Assembly: GCF_001613065.1 (NCBI RefSeq)
Contig: NZ_BDBQ01000052.1
Location: forward strand, 1-64,000
DNA length: 64,000 nt
Direction: 5' to 3'
From: Nocardia miyunensis NBRC 108239
GTDB taxonomy: Bacteria; Actinomycetota; Actinomycetes; Mycobacteriales; Mycobacteriaceae
Shown here: positions 9,327 through 18,008 of the stretch, one piece after another
Layout of the letters: every line of letters starts with the position of its first letter
Position numbering within the stretch: the stretch's first letter is position 1
Translations under genes and position numbers: made by a program
Notes under the pieces: generated by a model
What the model was told of the DNA's origin: nothing
The model's input: only the letters and a program-made list of their open reading frames with translations
Databases searched by the model: none

Positions 9327-9569
9327 TCCTGGCCTTGCCGGTCGCGGTCAGCGACGCCCTTGATCGAAACGGAACCGTTCAGTTCTCCTGACGCTCGTAG
9401 TCTATCCACGAGTGGGAACCCGCACGGACGGCAACGGTTATCGATTCTTACCCCGGGAGGCGAAAGTCCGCCGACGACCTGGGAATCCGCAGGTTGAGAT
9501 ATTCGACTCACAGCGAATTCGCAGGCTGAGCCCAGCCTCGCGCGTGGCATAACCATCGAGGTTGACACG

Positions 9570-11525
9570 GTGCCCAATTCAACAGCGACGCATCGCCGTT
9601 CCGGTCCCGAGCCGGAAAAACGCACCCGGCAGCACAGTGCCATACCGAGAAACCGGTTGTGGGAGTATGCGGGAGTGGCCGCACTCCTGATCGGCACCGC
9701 TGTCGCGTACCTGTGGAATCTGTCGATCAACGGCTGGGCCAACTCGTTCTATGCCGCGGCGGTGCAGTCGGGCGCGAAATCGTGGAAGGCGTTCTTCTTC
9801 GGTTCCTCGGACTGGGCGAACTCGATCACCGTCGACAAGACACCGGCCTCGCTGTGGCCGATGGAGATCTCGGTCCGGCTGTTCGGACTGCATTCGTGGA
9901 GCATGCTCACACCGCAGGCGCTGCTCGGCGTGGCCTCGGTGCTGCTGACCTGGATCACGTTGCGCCGCACGGCCGGAACCGCGGCCGGGCTGCTCGGCGG
10001 GCTGGCACTGGCCGTGACGCCCGTCGCGGCGATGATGTTCCGGTTCGACAATCCCGACGCGCTGCTGGTGTTCCTCATGACGGCGTCGGTGTGGGCGATG
10101 ACCCGCGCCCTGGACTCCGGGCGCTGGCGCTGGCTGGTGCTGTGCGGGGTGCTGGTGGGGCTCGGTTTCCTGGCCAAACAGCTCCAGGTGTTGCTGGTGC
10201 TGCCCGCGCTGGCGATCACCTATCTCGTCGCCGGGCCGCCGCGATTGGGAAAACGTCTGTTGCAACTTCTGGCCGCCGGCGCGGCAATGGTGGCGGGCGC
10301 GGGATGGTGGGTGTTGACCGCCCAGCTCTGGCCGGTCGGCTCGCGACCGTATTTCGGCGGTTCGGAACATAATTCGACCATCGAACTGACGCTCGGATAC
10401 AACGGATTGCAGCGGCTCGGCGGCGGTTCCATGCCGAATATGAGCGACATGCCGAATACGGGCAACGGCCCGATGCCGAATATGGGTAATAGCTCCATGC
10501 CCGACATGGGCAACGGCTCGATGCCGGGTATCGGCAACGGTAAGAGCATGCCGCATATGCCCGGTTTCGGTTCCGACGCGGGCATCGGGCGAATGTTCAC
10601 CGAGTCGATCGGCGGTCAGGTGGCGTGGCTGATTCCGGCTGCCCTGATATTGCTGGTCGCCGGAATAATAGTGCGCGGCAGGGCATCCCGCACCGATCCG
10701 CAACGGGCGGCGCTGTTGCTGTGGGGCGGTTGGGCCTTGGTGACCGGCCTGGTGTTCAGCTTCATGAAGGGACTGTTCCACCAGTACTACACGGTATCGC
10801 TGGCCGCGCCGGTGGCGGGACTGACCGGTCTGGCCGCGGTGCTGGTGTGGCGCGAGCGGCACCGGTACCCGATCCGCATCGTACTGGCCGTCGCGACCGT
10901 GCTCACCACGGTGACCTCGGTGATCCTGCTCTCGCGCACACCGGATTTCGTGCCCTGGCTGCGCTGGGTCGTCACGGCGCTCGGCGCGGTGGCGACGCTG
11001 CTGCTGCTCGTACCTCGCCCGGATCGGCCGGCCGTCGCGGGCGCCATCGCCGCGATCGTGACCGCTCTCGCGGGCCCCGCCGCCTATTCGGTGGAGACGA
11101 TCGCGACCCCGCACACCGGTTCCGTCGTACTCGCCGGGCCGAAGACCGATTCGGACGTTCCGCCGATGGGCTCCGAGACGGTGGGGCCCGAACTGGTGGC
11201 GCGACTGGGCGCGGACGCCCAGCGATTCACCTGGGTCGCCGCGACACCCGGCGCGATGGCGTCGGCGGACCTACAGCTGGCGGTACGGCAGCCGGTGATG
11301 CCGATCGGCGGCTTCAGCAGCATGGACCCGTCGCCGACGCTGGCACAGTTCCAGCGCTACGTCACCGAGGGGCGGATCCACTACTACCTGTCCAGCGACA
11401 TGCCGGGCTGGGGTACGACCACCGAGAGCTCCAAGATCGCCGCCTGGGTGCAGCAGCACTTCACCGCCACGAAAGTCGACGGGAAGACCGTGTACGACCT
11501 GACCGCGCGACCGACGGCGCGATGA
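9570..11525 (+). CDS. Family-39-type membrane glycosyltransferase with Met-rich insert
   Basis: A 651-residue polytopic protein of the ArnT/PMT-like (GT39) fold. The N-terminal half has a first helix, then a luminal loop with YAAAVQSGAKSWKAFFFG and SITVDKTP, typical of actinobacterial polyprenyl-phosphate-sugar transferases, then about ten predicted helices and a C-terminal extracytoplasmic domain. The family moves sugar from a lipid-phosphate donor to envelope targets on the outer face of the membrane. Residues about 287-332 form an insert of repeated MPNM/GNGSM units with ten methionines. The start is GTG at 9570. It is divergent from an OmpR-type regulator. Acceptor and sugar are unknown. 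Confidence 0.82.
   Translation: MPNSTATHRRSGPEPEKRTRQHSAIPRNRLWEYAGVAALLIGTAVAYLWNLSINGWANSFYAAAVQSGAKSWKAFFFGSSDWANSITVDKTPASLWPMEISVRLFGLHSWSMLTPQALLGVASVLLTWITLRRTAGTAAGLLGGLALAVTPVAAMMFRFDNPDALLVFLMTASVWAMTRALDSGRWRWLVLCGVLVGLGFLAKQLQVLLVLPALAITYLVAGPPRLGKRLLQLLAAGAAMVAGAGWWVLTAQLWPVGSRPYFGGSEHNSTIELTLGYNGLQRLGGGSMPNMSDMPNTGNGPMPNMGNSSMPDMGNGSMPGIGNGKSMPHMPGFGSDAGIGRMFTESIGGQVAWLIPAALILLVAGIIVRGRASRTDPQRAALLLWGGWALVTGLVFSFMKGLFHQYYTVSLAAPVAGLTGLAAVLVWRERHRYPIRIVLAVATVLTTVTSVILLSRTPDFVPWLRWVVTALGAVATLLLLVPRPDRPAVAGAIAAIVTALAGPAAYSVETIATPHTGSVVLAGPKTDSDVPPMGSETVGPELVARLGADAQRFTWVAATPGAMASADLQLAVRQPVMPIGGFSSMDPSPTLAQFQRYVTEGRIHYYLSSDMPGWGTTTESSKIAAWVQQHFTATKVDGKTVYDLTARPTAR
10428..10566 (+). 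repeat. Met/Asn/Gly/Pro-rich coding repeat in the glycosyltransferase
   Basis: Imperfect 15-30-base units encode variants of MPNMGNGS and MPDMGNGS about six times in a row. Ten methionines fall within 47 residues and the tract ends in MPHM. It lies in a predicted extracytoplasmic loop between the catalytic helices and the last helices. The DNA repeats are degenerate, so this is a protein-level repeat and not a simple slippage tract. Confidence 0.8.
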
Positions 11526-11570
11526 GCGCATTCCCGTCGGCGACCTTCCATCCGGTATCCAGCCGATTGC

Positions 11571-11601
11571 CAGCTGGCGTTGACATTCAACTGACATTGT
11601 A
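11571..11601 (+). promoter_or_regulatory. 31-bp element with two TGACA heptamers, copy 1
   Basis: The element contains cagctggcg followed by two heptamers, TTGACAT and CTGACAT, starting 11 bases apart. A near copy lies at 19427-19457 in front of an MspA porin gene, with only four mismatches over 31 bases. Direct repeats at an 11-base pitch are the usual layout of OmpR-family response regulator sites. Here it lies 78 bases upstream of a GTG with a strong ribosome site at 11649. The binding protein is unknown; one of the three nearby OmpR-type regulators is a candidate. Confidence 0.6.
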
Positions 11602-11648
11602 TCTGTGTCAGCGATTCGGATGGTCGATCATGCGGGGAGGAAACACCG

Positions 11649-11776
11649 TGAGTTGGGCTCTCACCAGCACGAGCACCGTGATCGCACACCATTCGTTCGA
11701 CGTTGGGCGGACGCCTTGCGGTTCTACTGAATCGCATTCCGCCCCAAAGAGTTTCATGATGATGGAATCACCCTGA
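11649..11776 (+). CDS. Possible small protein (42 aa), unrecognised
   Basis: A GTG-initiated frame of 42 codons preceded by gggagg eight bases upstream. It begins MSWALTSTSTVIAHH and ends FMMMESP. It has no signal peptide or known motif. Support comes from the ribosome site and from the shared 31-bp element, which lies at almost the same distance as from the porin start at 19509. An alternative ATG at 11630 is in frame but lacks a ribosome site. It may equally be an untranslated leader. Confidence 0.3.
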
Positions 11777-11977
11777 ATACATTCACGAATTCCATTGTCG
11801 CATGAAAATGATTTCGAGTTCGGCGCAGGACCCGAACTCGAAAATAGGCGGGCACAGCGGTGCGGAATCATCGGGAGAACCCGCGAATTATCCACGGATT
11901 CCAGCGCCTGCCGATTCCGGGTGCTTCCCGTATTCGTACCCTGTGCCCGTTTCCCTTCCAGAGAAAGGTATGCAGCA

Positions 11978-12163
11978 ATGTCTATCACCAAGAAGTCGGC
12001 CCGCGGCGTCCTGGCGGCGTTCGCCGTCGCCGGATTGCTGAGTGCTCCCGTGGCTCTGGCCTCCTCGGCCGCCGCGCAGCCCGCGCCCAAGCCGGCGCCC
12101 GCGCCGCAGCAGAACTGCGGCCACCCCGGTCAGCCCGCGTGCGCACCCGCGCCGCACCGCTGA
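11978..12163 (+). CDS. Small secreted Pro/Ala-rich protein
   Basis: A 61-residue protein. Residues 1-34 form a clear Sec signal peptide (KKS, then a hydrophobic core GVLAAFAVAGLLSAPVALA, then SSAAAQ). The mature peptide of about 27 residues is PAPKPAPAP followed by QQNCGHPGQPACAPAP with two cysteines that could pair. GAGAAAGG lies 9-16 bases upstream of the start. A strong terminator follows at 12182. Function is unknown; it is likely exported to the envelope or medium. Confidence 0.65.
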   Translation: MSITKKSARGVLAAFAVAGLLSAPVALASSAAAQPAPKPAPAPQQNCGHPGQPACAPAPHR

Positions 12164-12181
12164 TCGGAACCCATCGCACGA

Positions 12182-12225
12182 CCGGTAGGGCCCCGGCATC
12201 GCCGCGGGCCCTACCGGGGCTTTTC
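12182..12225 (+). terminator. Rho-independent terminator after the small secreted protein
   Basis: A perfect 12-bp inverted repeat, ccggtagggccc (12182-12193) and gggccctaccgg (12206-12217), with a 12-base loop, is followed by ggcttttcc. It lies 19 bases after the stop of the small secreted protein and insulates the next operon. Confidence 0.85.
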
Positions 12226-12273
12226 CATGCCAATCAGCGACCTGCGGTTTTGGAGAAATATTGACCGAATATC

Positions 12274-12996
12274 GTGTGTTCCGTGGACAGCAGTCGAACT
12301 GATCCGGCGGCGCCGACCGTTCTGGTGGTCGACGACGAGCCGTACATCCTGGACCTGCTTCGATCCGCGTTGCGCCTCAACGGTTTTCAGGTGTACGCCG
12401 CCGACGACGGCAGCGCCGCCCTGGACATGGCGATGGCGCACTCCCCCGACATCCTCGTGCTGGATGTCATGCTGCCGGATTTCGACGGGTTCACCGTCGC
12501 GCAGCGGCTGCGCACCATCGGCTGTGACGCGCCGGTGCTGTTCCTGACCGCTCGCGACGCGGTGCAGGACAGGCTCGCCGGATTGGCCGCCGGCGGCGAC
12601 GATTACGTGAGCAAACCCTTCAGCATCGAAGAGGTGGTGGTGCGGCTGCGCGCGATCCTGCGCCGGACCGCGCGCCCCGAGGGCGACCGCCGACTTCGAT
12701 ACGACGACCTCTTGCTCGACGTCGACGCCCATCAGGTGTGGCGCGCTGGTTCGCCGATCACGCTGTCTCCCACCGAATTCGACGTTCTGCGCTACCTGGT
12801 CCTGAACTCCGGCAAGGTGCTGAGCCGCAAGCAGATCCTGGACAACGTGTGGGGCGCCGGGGAGCGCCGCGCCAGCCGCGTGGTCGAGACGTTCGTGAGC
12901 CGGATCCGGCAGAAGGTCGACGCCGAGGGAGCCCCCCTGATCCACACCGTGCGCGGCCTGGGGTACGTCCTGCGGCGATCGGATCACCCGGGGTGA
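12274..12996 (+). CDS. OmpR-family response regulator of a TrcRS-like pair
   Basis: A 240-residue regulator: receiver domain at residues 15-130 with VVDDEP, phospho-acceptor D64 in LVLDVMLPDFDG and KPFSIEEV; DNA-binding domain with SPTEFDVLRYLVLNSG and VETFVSRIRQKVD. It resembles mycobacterial TrcR. The GTG start has no good ribosome site; a GTG three codons later is an alternative. The stop overlaps the kinase start as GTGA, so both are made together. It probably controls envelope genes nearby. Confidence 0.9.
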   Translation: MCSVDSSRTDPAAPTVLVVDDEPYILDLLRSALRLNGFQVYAADDGSAALDMAMAHSPDILVLDVMLPDFDGFTVAQRLRTIGCDAPVLFLTARDAVQDRLAGLAAGGDDYVSKPFSIEEVVVRLRAILRRTARPEGDRRLRYDDLLLDVDAHQVWRAGSPITLSPTEFDVLRYLVLNSGKVLSRKQILDNVWGAGERRASRVVETFVSRIRQKVDAEGAPLIHTVRGLGYVLRRSDHPG

Positions 12997-14528
12997 TCGC
13001 CGAGCACATCCGGCGGTGGCCCCTGCGCACCCGGCTGCTGGTCGCCGTGCTGGTCATCACCGCGGCTGGGCTGACCACGTTCGGCACCCTGAGCGTCACG
13101 CTGCTGGCTCGCTCGCAGATGGACCGGATCGACGACCAGATCACCGGTACCGCAAGCAGTTTCGCCACGGCCGATCGGCCGCCACCGCCGCCACCGGCGC
13201 CGGCGAACCAGAACGATTCGCTGTACCCGTCGAGTGCCTGGGTGCTGTTCTTCGACACCAACGGCACGGCGATCGGACAGCTCGGCGTCGGCGATGCGCG
13301 GCTGCTGTTGCCGCCGATGGATGTCGCGGCGGTGCGCGCGCGAGGCGACAAACCCTTCACGGTGGGCGAGCGGAGCGGAAATACGAAATGGCGCGTCGTC
13401 GTGGTCGTCGAACCCCCGGATTCGTCGGACCCGGACGGCGGCACCGCCGCGGTGGCGATATCCCTGGACACCTACTACGCCACCATCCAGCAGCTGCGAA
13501 TAATCGAGATCGTCATCGGCATCGGGCTCATCGCCCTGCTCGCGATGGTCGCGGCGCTGCTGGTGCGGGCCGGGCTTTCGCCGCTGACCCGGGTGGAACA
13601 CACCGCGGAGGCGATCGCGGACGGCGATATCGATCGCCGGGTCGAGGACACCGACCCCCGAACCGAGGTGGGTCGGCTCGGGCGTGCGTTCAACGTGATG
13701 CTGGCGCGCCTGTCGACCACGATGCGGCAACTCGAGGACTCCGAGGCCCGGTTGCGGGCCTTCGTCGCCGACGCGTCGCACGAGCTGCGCACCCCGCTCA
13801 CCTCCATTCGCGGATACGCCGAGCTGTACCGGCACGGCGGAGCCGAACACCCCGCCGATCTCGAGCGCATGATGAGCCGGATCGAGGGCGAGGCCATCCG
13901 GATGGGAGTCCTGGTCGAGGACCTGCTGCTACTGGCCAAGCTCGACGAGGAACGCCCCCTCGATCTCACCGACGTGGACCTGGCCGTGATCGCGGCCGAC
14001 GTCGTTCACGACGCGAGTATCCGTGCGCCCGAACGGATTATGCACGTGCGGACGCCCGCGGGCCCGCAGCGGGTTTTCGGTGACGAGCATCGATTGCGGC
14101 AGGTGATCACGAACCTCGTCGGCAATGCCGTGACGCACACCCCGCCGGGCACCGTCATCGAGGTGACCGTCGATCGCGCGAGCGGCCCGCCGCCGCATGC
14201 GGTCGCCGCGGCCGGGGCCGACACCGACCCCACCGGGATCGGCGATCTGGTCAGTGTGGCGGTCCGCGACAACGGGCCGGGAATCCCTCTCGACCAGGCC
14301 CGGCGCGTCTTCGACCGCTTCTATCGCGCGCCCCGCTCCCGGTCGCATCCCGGCGGCTCGGGCCTGGGGCTGGCCATCGTTACCGCGATTCTCGCCGCGC
14401 ACGGCGCACGGATCTATCTGTCGACCGGTCCGGGACAGGGCGCGAGCTTCCGCATCCTGTTCCCGCCGATGCTCGATCTGCGGTGCGGGACCACGGACCT
14501 GGACGATCGCGAACCGCCGTCCGAGTGA
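12993..14528 (+). CDS. Sensor histidine kinase of a TrcRS-like pair
   Basis: A 511-residue membrane kinase. A helix at residues 12-38, an extracytoplasmic sensor of about 130 residues that begins with a RPPPPPPAPA tract, and a second helix near 165-195 are followed by HAMP (LSPLTRVEHTAEAIADGDI), HisKA with phospho-acceptor His near residue 263 in DASHELRTPLTSIRG, and HATPase with N box (VITNLVGNAVTHT), G1 (DNGPGIP) and G2 (GGSGLGLAIV). All catalytic boxes are intact. It is coupled to the regulator upstream by GTGA. The signal is unknown. Confidence 0.92.
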   Translation: MIAEHIRRWPLRTRLLVAVLVITAAGLTTFGTLSVTLLARSQMDRIDDQITGTASSFATADRPPPPPPAPANQNDSLYPSSAWVLFFDTNGTAIGQLGVGDARLLLPPMDVAAVRARGDKPFTVGERSGNTKWRVVVVVEPPDSSDPDGGTAAVAISLDTYYATIQQLRIIEIVIGIGLIALLAMVAALLVRAGLSPLTRVEHTAEAIADGDIDRRVEDTDPRTEVGRLGRAFNVMLARLSTTMRQLEDSEARLRAFVADASHELRTPLTSIRGYAELYRHGGAEHPADLERMMSRIEGEAIRMGVLVEDLLLLAKLDEERPLDLTDVDLAVIAADVVHDASIRAPERIMHVRTPAGPQRVFGDEHRLRQVITNLVGNAVTHTPPGTVIEVTVDRASGPPPHAVAAAGADTDPTGIGDLVSVAVRDNGPGIPLDQARRVFDRFYRAPRSRSHPGGSGLGLAIVTAILAAHGARIYLSTGPGQGASFRILFPPMLDLRCGTTDLDDREPPSE

Positions 14529-14549
14529 CACCGGGGTGGGCGGCACGCC

Positions 14550-15332
14550 TCACCGTGCACGACCCCGTGCCGCCGACTTCCGCGCGCCGCGGCCTCCGGC
14601 CGGGGTCCGTGTCGATCGGGCGCCGGTCAGCAGGGGCAGCAGGACCTCGTCCACGAAGGTGACCAGATAGTCCACATCCGGTTCGATGCCGTTGACGACC
14701 GGCCGGGCCAGCGCCACACCCAGCAGCATCTGCTCGGCGAACGCCGCCGCGGGATCCTCGGGGGCGATCTCGCCTCGTTCGGCCGCACGCTGTAGCACCG
14801 GCGTCAACAGGGCCGAGGGAGCCAACGTCTCCTGCATGGCCTGCTGTAGTTCCGGAATCCGGCGGCCCGCCCCGACCATGGTCGCCAGCAGCTCGCGATC
14901 GGCGGGTGAGGTACTGCCCAGACCCCGGGCGAACTCCCGCAGATCACCGGCGAGGCTTCCGGTATCGATCGCGATCGCAGTCGTCATGCCGATCTGATTC
15001 TGCAGGTGCCGGAGCGCCGCCACGACCATGCCCGGCTTACCGTGCCACCAGCGGTACAGGGTCGCCTTGCTGCAATGCGCCGCGGTGGCGACCATCTGCA
15101 TGCTCATGGCGTCGTAGCCGACCTCGCGCAGCAGGTCCACGATGGTCGAATAGACCTCTGCCTCCCGCTGCGGGCTCAAGCGCGAGCGCCGGGCCCGGTC
15201 CTCCTCCGCTGCACGTCGCACCCTCGGAGAATAGGCGTTCGCCGGGACGCCGGGACGCGCGACCGGCCGCCGCGGCGCCGAACTCCATGTCCCGTCCTGC
15301 TGGACCACGGACGAGAACATGGCGTAACTCAT
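14550..15332 (-). CDS. TetR-family regulator coupled to a response regulator
   Basis: A 260-residue protein. The HTH lies at about residues 50-100: EAEVYSTIVDLLREVGYDAM, then SKATLYRWWHGK as recognition helix, followed by a TetR ligand domain. An N-terminal extension of some 45 residues precedes the HTH. The start at ATG 15332 is supported by the overlap with the stop of the upstream response regulator (ATGA), although a shorter protein is possible. Co-translation with a phosphorelay regulator is an unusual pairing. It overlaps no gene at its 3' end and is convergent with the sensor kinase gene. Confidence 0.85.
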   Translation of the reverse strand: MSYAMFSSVVQQDGTWSSAPRRPVARPGVPANAYSPRVRRAAEEDRARRSRLSPQREAEVYSTIVDLLREVGYDAMSMQMVATAAHCSKATLYRWWHGKPGMVVAALRHLQNQIGMTTAIAIDTGSLAGDLREFARGLGSTSPADRELLATMVGAGRRIPELQQAMQETLAPSALLTPVLQRAAERGEIAPEDPAAAFAEQMLLGVALARPVVNGIEPDVDYLVTFVDEVLLPLLTGARSTRTPAGGRGARKSAARGRAR

Positions 15333-16045
15333 CGATGGTTCACCGGCTCACGTAGCACATAGCCGACCCCGCGCAGGGTGTGCAGCATCCTGGGTTCGGT
15401 GGTGTCCACCTTCCGGCGCAGATACGACACGTACGACTCCACGATGCCGCCGCTGTCGCCGCCGAATTCGTTCCGCCAGACGTGGTCGAGGATCCGCACC
15501 TTGCTCAGCACGGTCCCGGCGTTCAGCATGAAGTACCGCAGCAATGCGAACTCGGTGCGCGAGAGATGCACCGGCACACCGGCTTTCAGGACCTCGTAGC
15601 GGTCCTGGTCGAGCACGATGTCACCGACCTGCAGATACGAGACGTCATCGTCGCGGGTGCCGTATCCGGCCCGCCGCAGAATCACCCCCAGCCGGGCGAT
15701 GACCTCCTCCAGGCTGAACGGTTTGGTCACGTAGTCGTCGCCGCCGAGCGTCAATCCGGTGATCTTGTCCTGGACCCCGTCCCGGGCGCTGAGGAACAGC
15801 ACCGGCGCACCGATCCCGTCCGCGCGCAGCCGCCGCAGCAGACCGAACCCGTCCATCCCGGGCATCATGACGTCCACGATCAAGGCGTCCGGACCGAAGC
15901 GCCGGGCCAGATCCAACGCTTCGACACCGTCGGCCGCGGTCTGGACCTCGTACCCCTGAAAGCGCAGACTCGCGGTGAGCAGCTCACGAATCATCGCATC
16001 GTCATCGATGACCATCACCCGCGCCGGCTTATCCGATTTGCCCAC
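15329..16045 (-). CDS. OmpR-family response regulator, orphan
   Basis: A 238-residue regulator: receiver with VIDDDAM, phospho-acceptor D58 in LIVDVMMPGMDG and KPFSLEEV; winged helix with SRTEFALLRYFMLNAG and VESYVSYLRRKVD. It is closely similar to the regulator at 8583-9326, suggesting duplication. No kinase is adjacent. Its stop overlaps the start of the TetR gene (ATGA). It may be phosphorylated by the kinase at 12993-14528 or by an unlinked one. Confidence 0.9.
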   Translation of the reverse strand: MGKSDKPARVMVIDDDAMIRELLTASLRFQGYEVQTAADGVEALDLARRFGPDALIVDVMMPGMDGFGLLRRLRADGIGAPVLFLSARDGVQDKITGLTLGGDDYVTKPFSLEEVIARLGVILRRAGYGTRDDDVSYLQVGDIVLDQDRYEVLKAGVPVHLSRTEFALLRYFMLNAGTVLSKVRILDHVWRNEFGGDSGGIVESYVSYLRRKVDTTEPRMLHTLRGVGYVLREPVNHR

Positions 16046-16146
16046 GTCGAGTAACTTTCACAGCCCATTTTCGACGAAAGCTGGGCGAATCCTGGAAGCA
16101 TGATGAAGATGCCGCCGCCTCAGGTCGGCGCGCTACCACGGCGGCC

Positions 16147-17022
16147 TCAGCGACCCTTCATCGAATCTCGCAGGCGCTGCGAGGGCAATGCCCCGGCAGG
16201 CCGTTCACCCATGGGCCGCCAGTTCCGCGCACCCACGAGATCGTTGCTCGTCCCCGGCTTCGGTTCCACGACGTCGGACACGCCCGCCTGCGCCAGCGCC
16301 CGGGAGATCTGCGCCGCGGCATGTTGCAGCACCGGTACTCCCTTGGCGGGATCCTCGTTGGGAACCACCAACGACAACGCCGCTATGACCCGGCCGCCGG
16401 AGGACAGCGGTACCGCCACCGAGGCCGACACCGGATCCAGCCAGCCACTGCATATCGCGTTGCCGGCCCTGCGGATCTCGCTCAGCAGCGCCCGCAACGC
16501 CCACGGATCGGTCACCGACCGCGGACCGAGAGCGGGCAGCGGACCGGCCAGCACCTCGTCCTGCAACTGCGAGGGCGCATTCGCCAACAGCACCAGGCCG
16601 GGGGCCGACACGCTCAGCGGCAACCGGCTCGCCCGGTTCACCACTATCCGCACCGCGCCCGGCGCGGACAGCCGATCCACGAACAAAACGTCACGCCCCT
16701 GCCGCACCGCCAGATTGACGTGCTGCCCGACGCGCGCGTGCAACTCGGTCATATAGGGCAGCGCCGCCTGGCGCAACTCCCCGACCGGCGCCGCCCGGCA
16801 CACCAATTCCCACATCGAAGCCCCGATCGACACCCGCCGGTCGGCGCCGCGTTGCAACCAGCCGTGATCGACCAGTTCGGCGACCATCCGCGAAACACTC
16901 GGTAACGGCAGCCCAGTGCGCTGCGATAGCTCCGATACGGACACCTGTGAGTCCTGACCGAATGCTTCGAGCAATCGAACCAACCGGGACAAGACGGACT
17001 CACCATTGGAATATCTGGCCAC
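16147..17022 (-). CDS. IclR-family regulator
   Basis: A 291-residue protein with an N-terminal winged helix (residues 10-70, SVSELSQRTGLPLPSVSRMVAEL) and an IclR effector domain (residues 80-250: LPYMTELHARVGQHVNLAVR, DRLSAPGAVRI, SVAVPLSSGGRVIAAL). The start is GTG, with GGAAGG upstream. No catabolic operon lies next to it; its neighbours are MspA porin genes, so it may control nutrient porins or an unlinked pathway. The effector is unknown. Confidence 0.88.
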   Translation of the reverse strand: MARYSNGESVLSRLVRLLEAFGQDSQVSVSELSQRTGLPLPSVSRMVAELVDHGWLQRGADRRVSIGASMWELVCRAAPVGELRQAALPYMTELHARVGQHVNLAVRQGRDVLFVDRLSAPGAVRIVVNRASRLPLSVSAPGLVLLANAPSQLQDEVLAGPLPALGPRSVTDPWALRALLSEIRRAGNAICSGWLDPVSASVAVPLSSGGRVIAALSLVVPNEDPAKGVPVLQHAAAQISRALAQAGVSDVVEPKPGTSNDLVGARNWRPMGERPAGALPSQRLRDSMKGR

Positions 17023-17264
17023 TCAGATACCACCTTCCCCGACATTTCCGGCATTCAGGCCAACTTTTCCGCACACGATTCGCCACGACCTGGGTAGAAC
17101 TTGAAAGTAACCTGGAAGTCTCCCCCGAAATCGCAAGAAACCCCGCCCCACACCGCATGAGCGGTGGGAGACAGGGTTCCGGGGTCGAACTCATATCGCG
17201 CCGAGACGATCACGTTCTGCGACAGTGTGGCCCGGAGCACGGCCGAAGCCGTTACCCGGCCGAA

Positions 17265-17957
17265 TCAGCCGATGCTGAACGGCTTACCCCACACGGTGAC
17301 ATAACCGACGGTGTGGCCGGTGTAGACAGCCGCCTCCACGAAGGACCGCGCCTGGGCGTAACCGGCGCAACCATTCACCGAGAACGTCTCATCGGTCCAG
17401 GTCACACCGTTGTGCGGACCGACGACCTTATGCCTGGCGGAGTGGCTCTCGGCGCCGTAGTCGTCCGGAGACTCCAGATCGAGCAGGTACCGGATCTTTG
17501 CCTGCCCGGCAGAGAGGCTCAGGTCACCGGACGCGTCGGCCGAGGTGGACAGGCTCGGGCTGTCGGCGGTCAGGTCGGTCGAACCCGACGCGTCGCCGCC
17601 CGGGGTGACGCTGGAGATGTCGACCTGGCAGGCGACGATGTATCCCGGCCGCAACTTGGTGTAGGTGTCCTTGGACCCGGCCTGGCCGCCGCGCAGGTTG
17701 ATCTCACCGTGAGCGCTGGTCCACACGTTGCGATGCAACGGCGTGGCACCCATCGACGGGCTGATCTTGGCCGACTCCCCGTTGATCGACACCGTGACGA
17801 CGGTGCCGTCACCGAGGGTTTGGGTGACGGATCCGCCCGGCAGCGGTACGAAGGTGTCGGCCGACGCGGCCCCGACGGAGAAATACCCGATGGCGGTACC
17901 GGCGGCTACACCGATGCCCGCCAGCCGGGCCAGTGTGCCCTTATGTATTTTGAGCAT
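17265..17957 (-). CDS. MspA-family outer-membrane porin
   Basis: A 230-residue protein with a signal peptide ending near ASADTF. The mature part shows the MspA pattern: DTFVPLPGG, ISPSM, a GYIVACQVD strand, a NGCAGYAQARS block and a terminal WGKPFSIG. MspA proteins form octameric channels through the mycolate outer membrane for small hydrophilic solutes. A Ser/Thr/Asp-rich insert (about residues 118-150) could enlarge the rim loop. It lies 51 bases downstream of a second porin gene and is probably co-transcribed with it. The start has AAGGAA upstream. Confidence 0.9.
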   Translation of the reverse strand: MLKIHKGTLARLAGIGVAAGTAIGYFSVGAASADTFVPLPGGSVTQTLGDGTVVTVSINGESAKISPSMGATPLHRNVWTSAHGEINLRGGQAGSKDTYTKLRPGYIVACQVDISSVTPGGDASGSTDLTADSPSLSTSADASGDLSLSAGQAKIRYLLDLESPDDYGAESHSARHKVVGPHNGVTWTDETFSVNGCAGYAQARSFVEAAVYTGHTVGYVTVWGKPFSIG

Positions 17958-18008
17958 GAGCGAAGTTCCTTGCAGATCGCAGCGAAAGAGGATGTGACAC
18001 AGCGGATG

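Larger units (their letters stand above)
11526..11977. other. 452-base intergenic stretch with a shared promoter-type element
   Basis: Between the glycosyltransferase stop and the small secreted protein. It holds the 31-bp element at 11571-11601 and a possible 42-codon reading frame at 11649-11776, both listed separately. The remainder is less GC-rich than the neighbours around 11740-11830 and shows no other gene. Confidence 0.5.

Noticed and set aside
10428..10566. Possible CRISPR or tandem DNA repeat.
   Set aside because: Units are degenerate, have no spacers and are in frame within a membrane protein gene.
14539..14574. Bidirectional terminator between the sensor kinase and TetR genes (ggcggcac/gtgccgcc).
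   Set aside because: The right arm lies inside the TetR coding region, the loop is 20 bases and there is no T-run.
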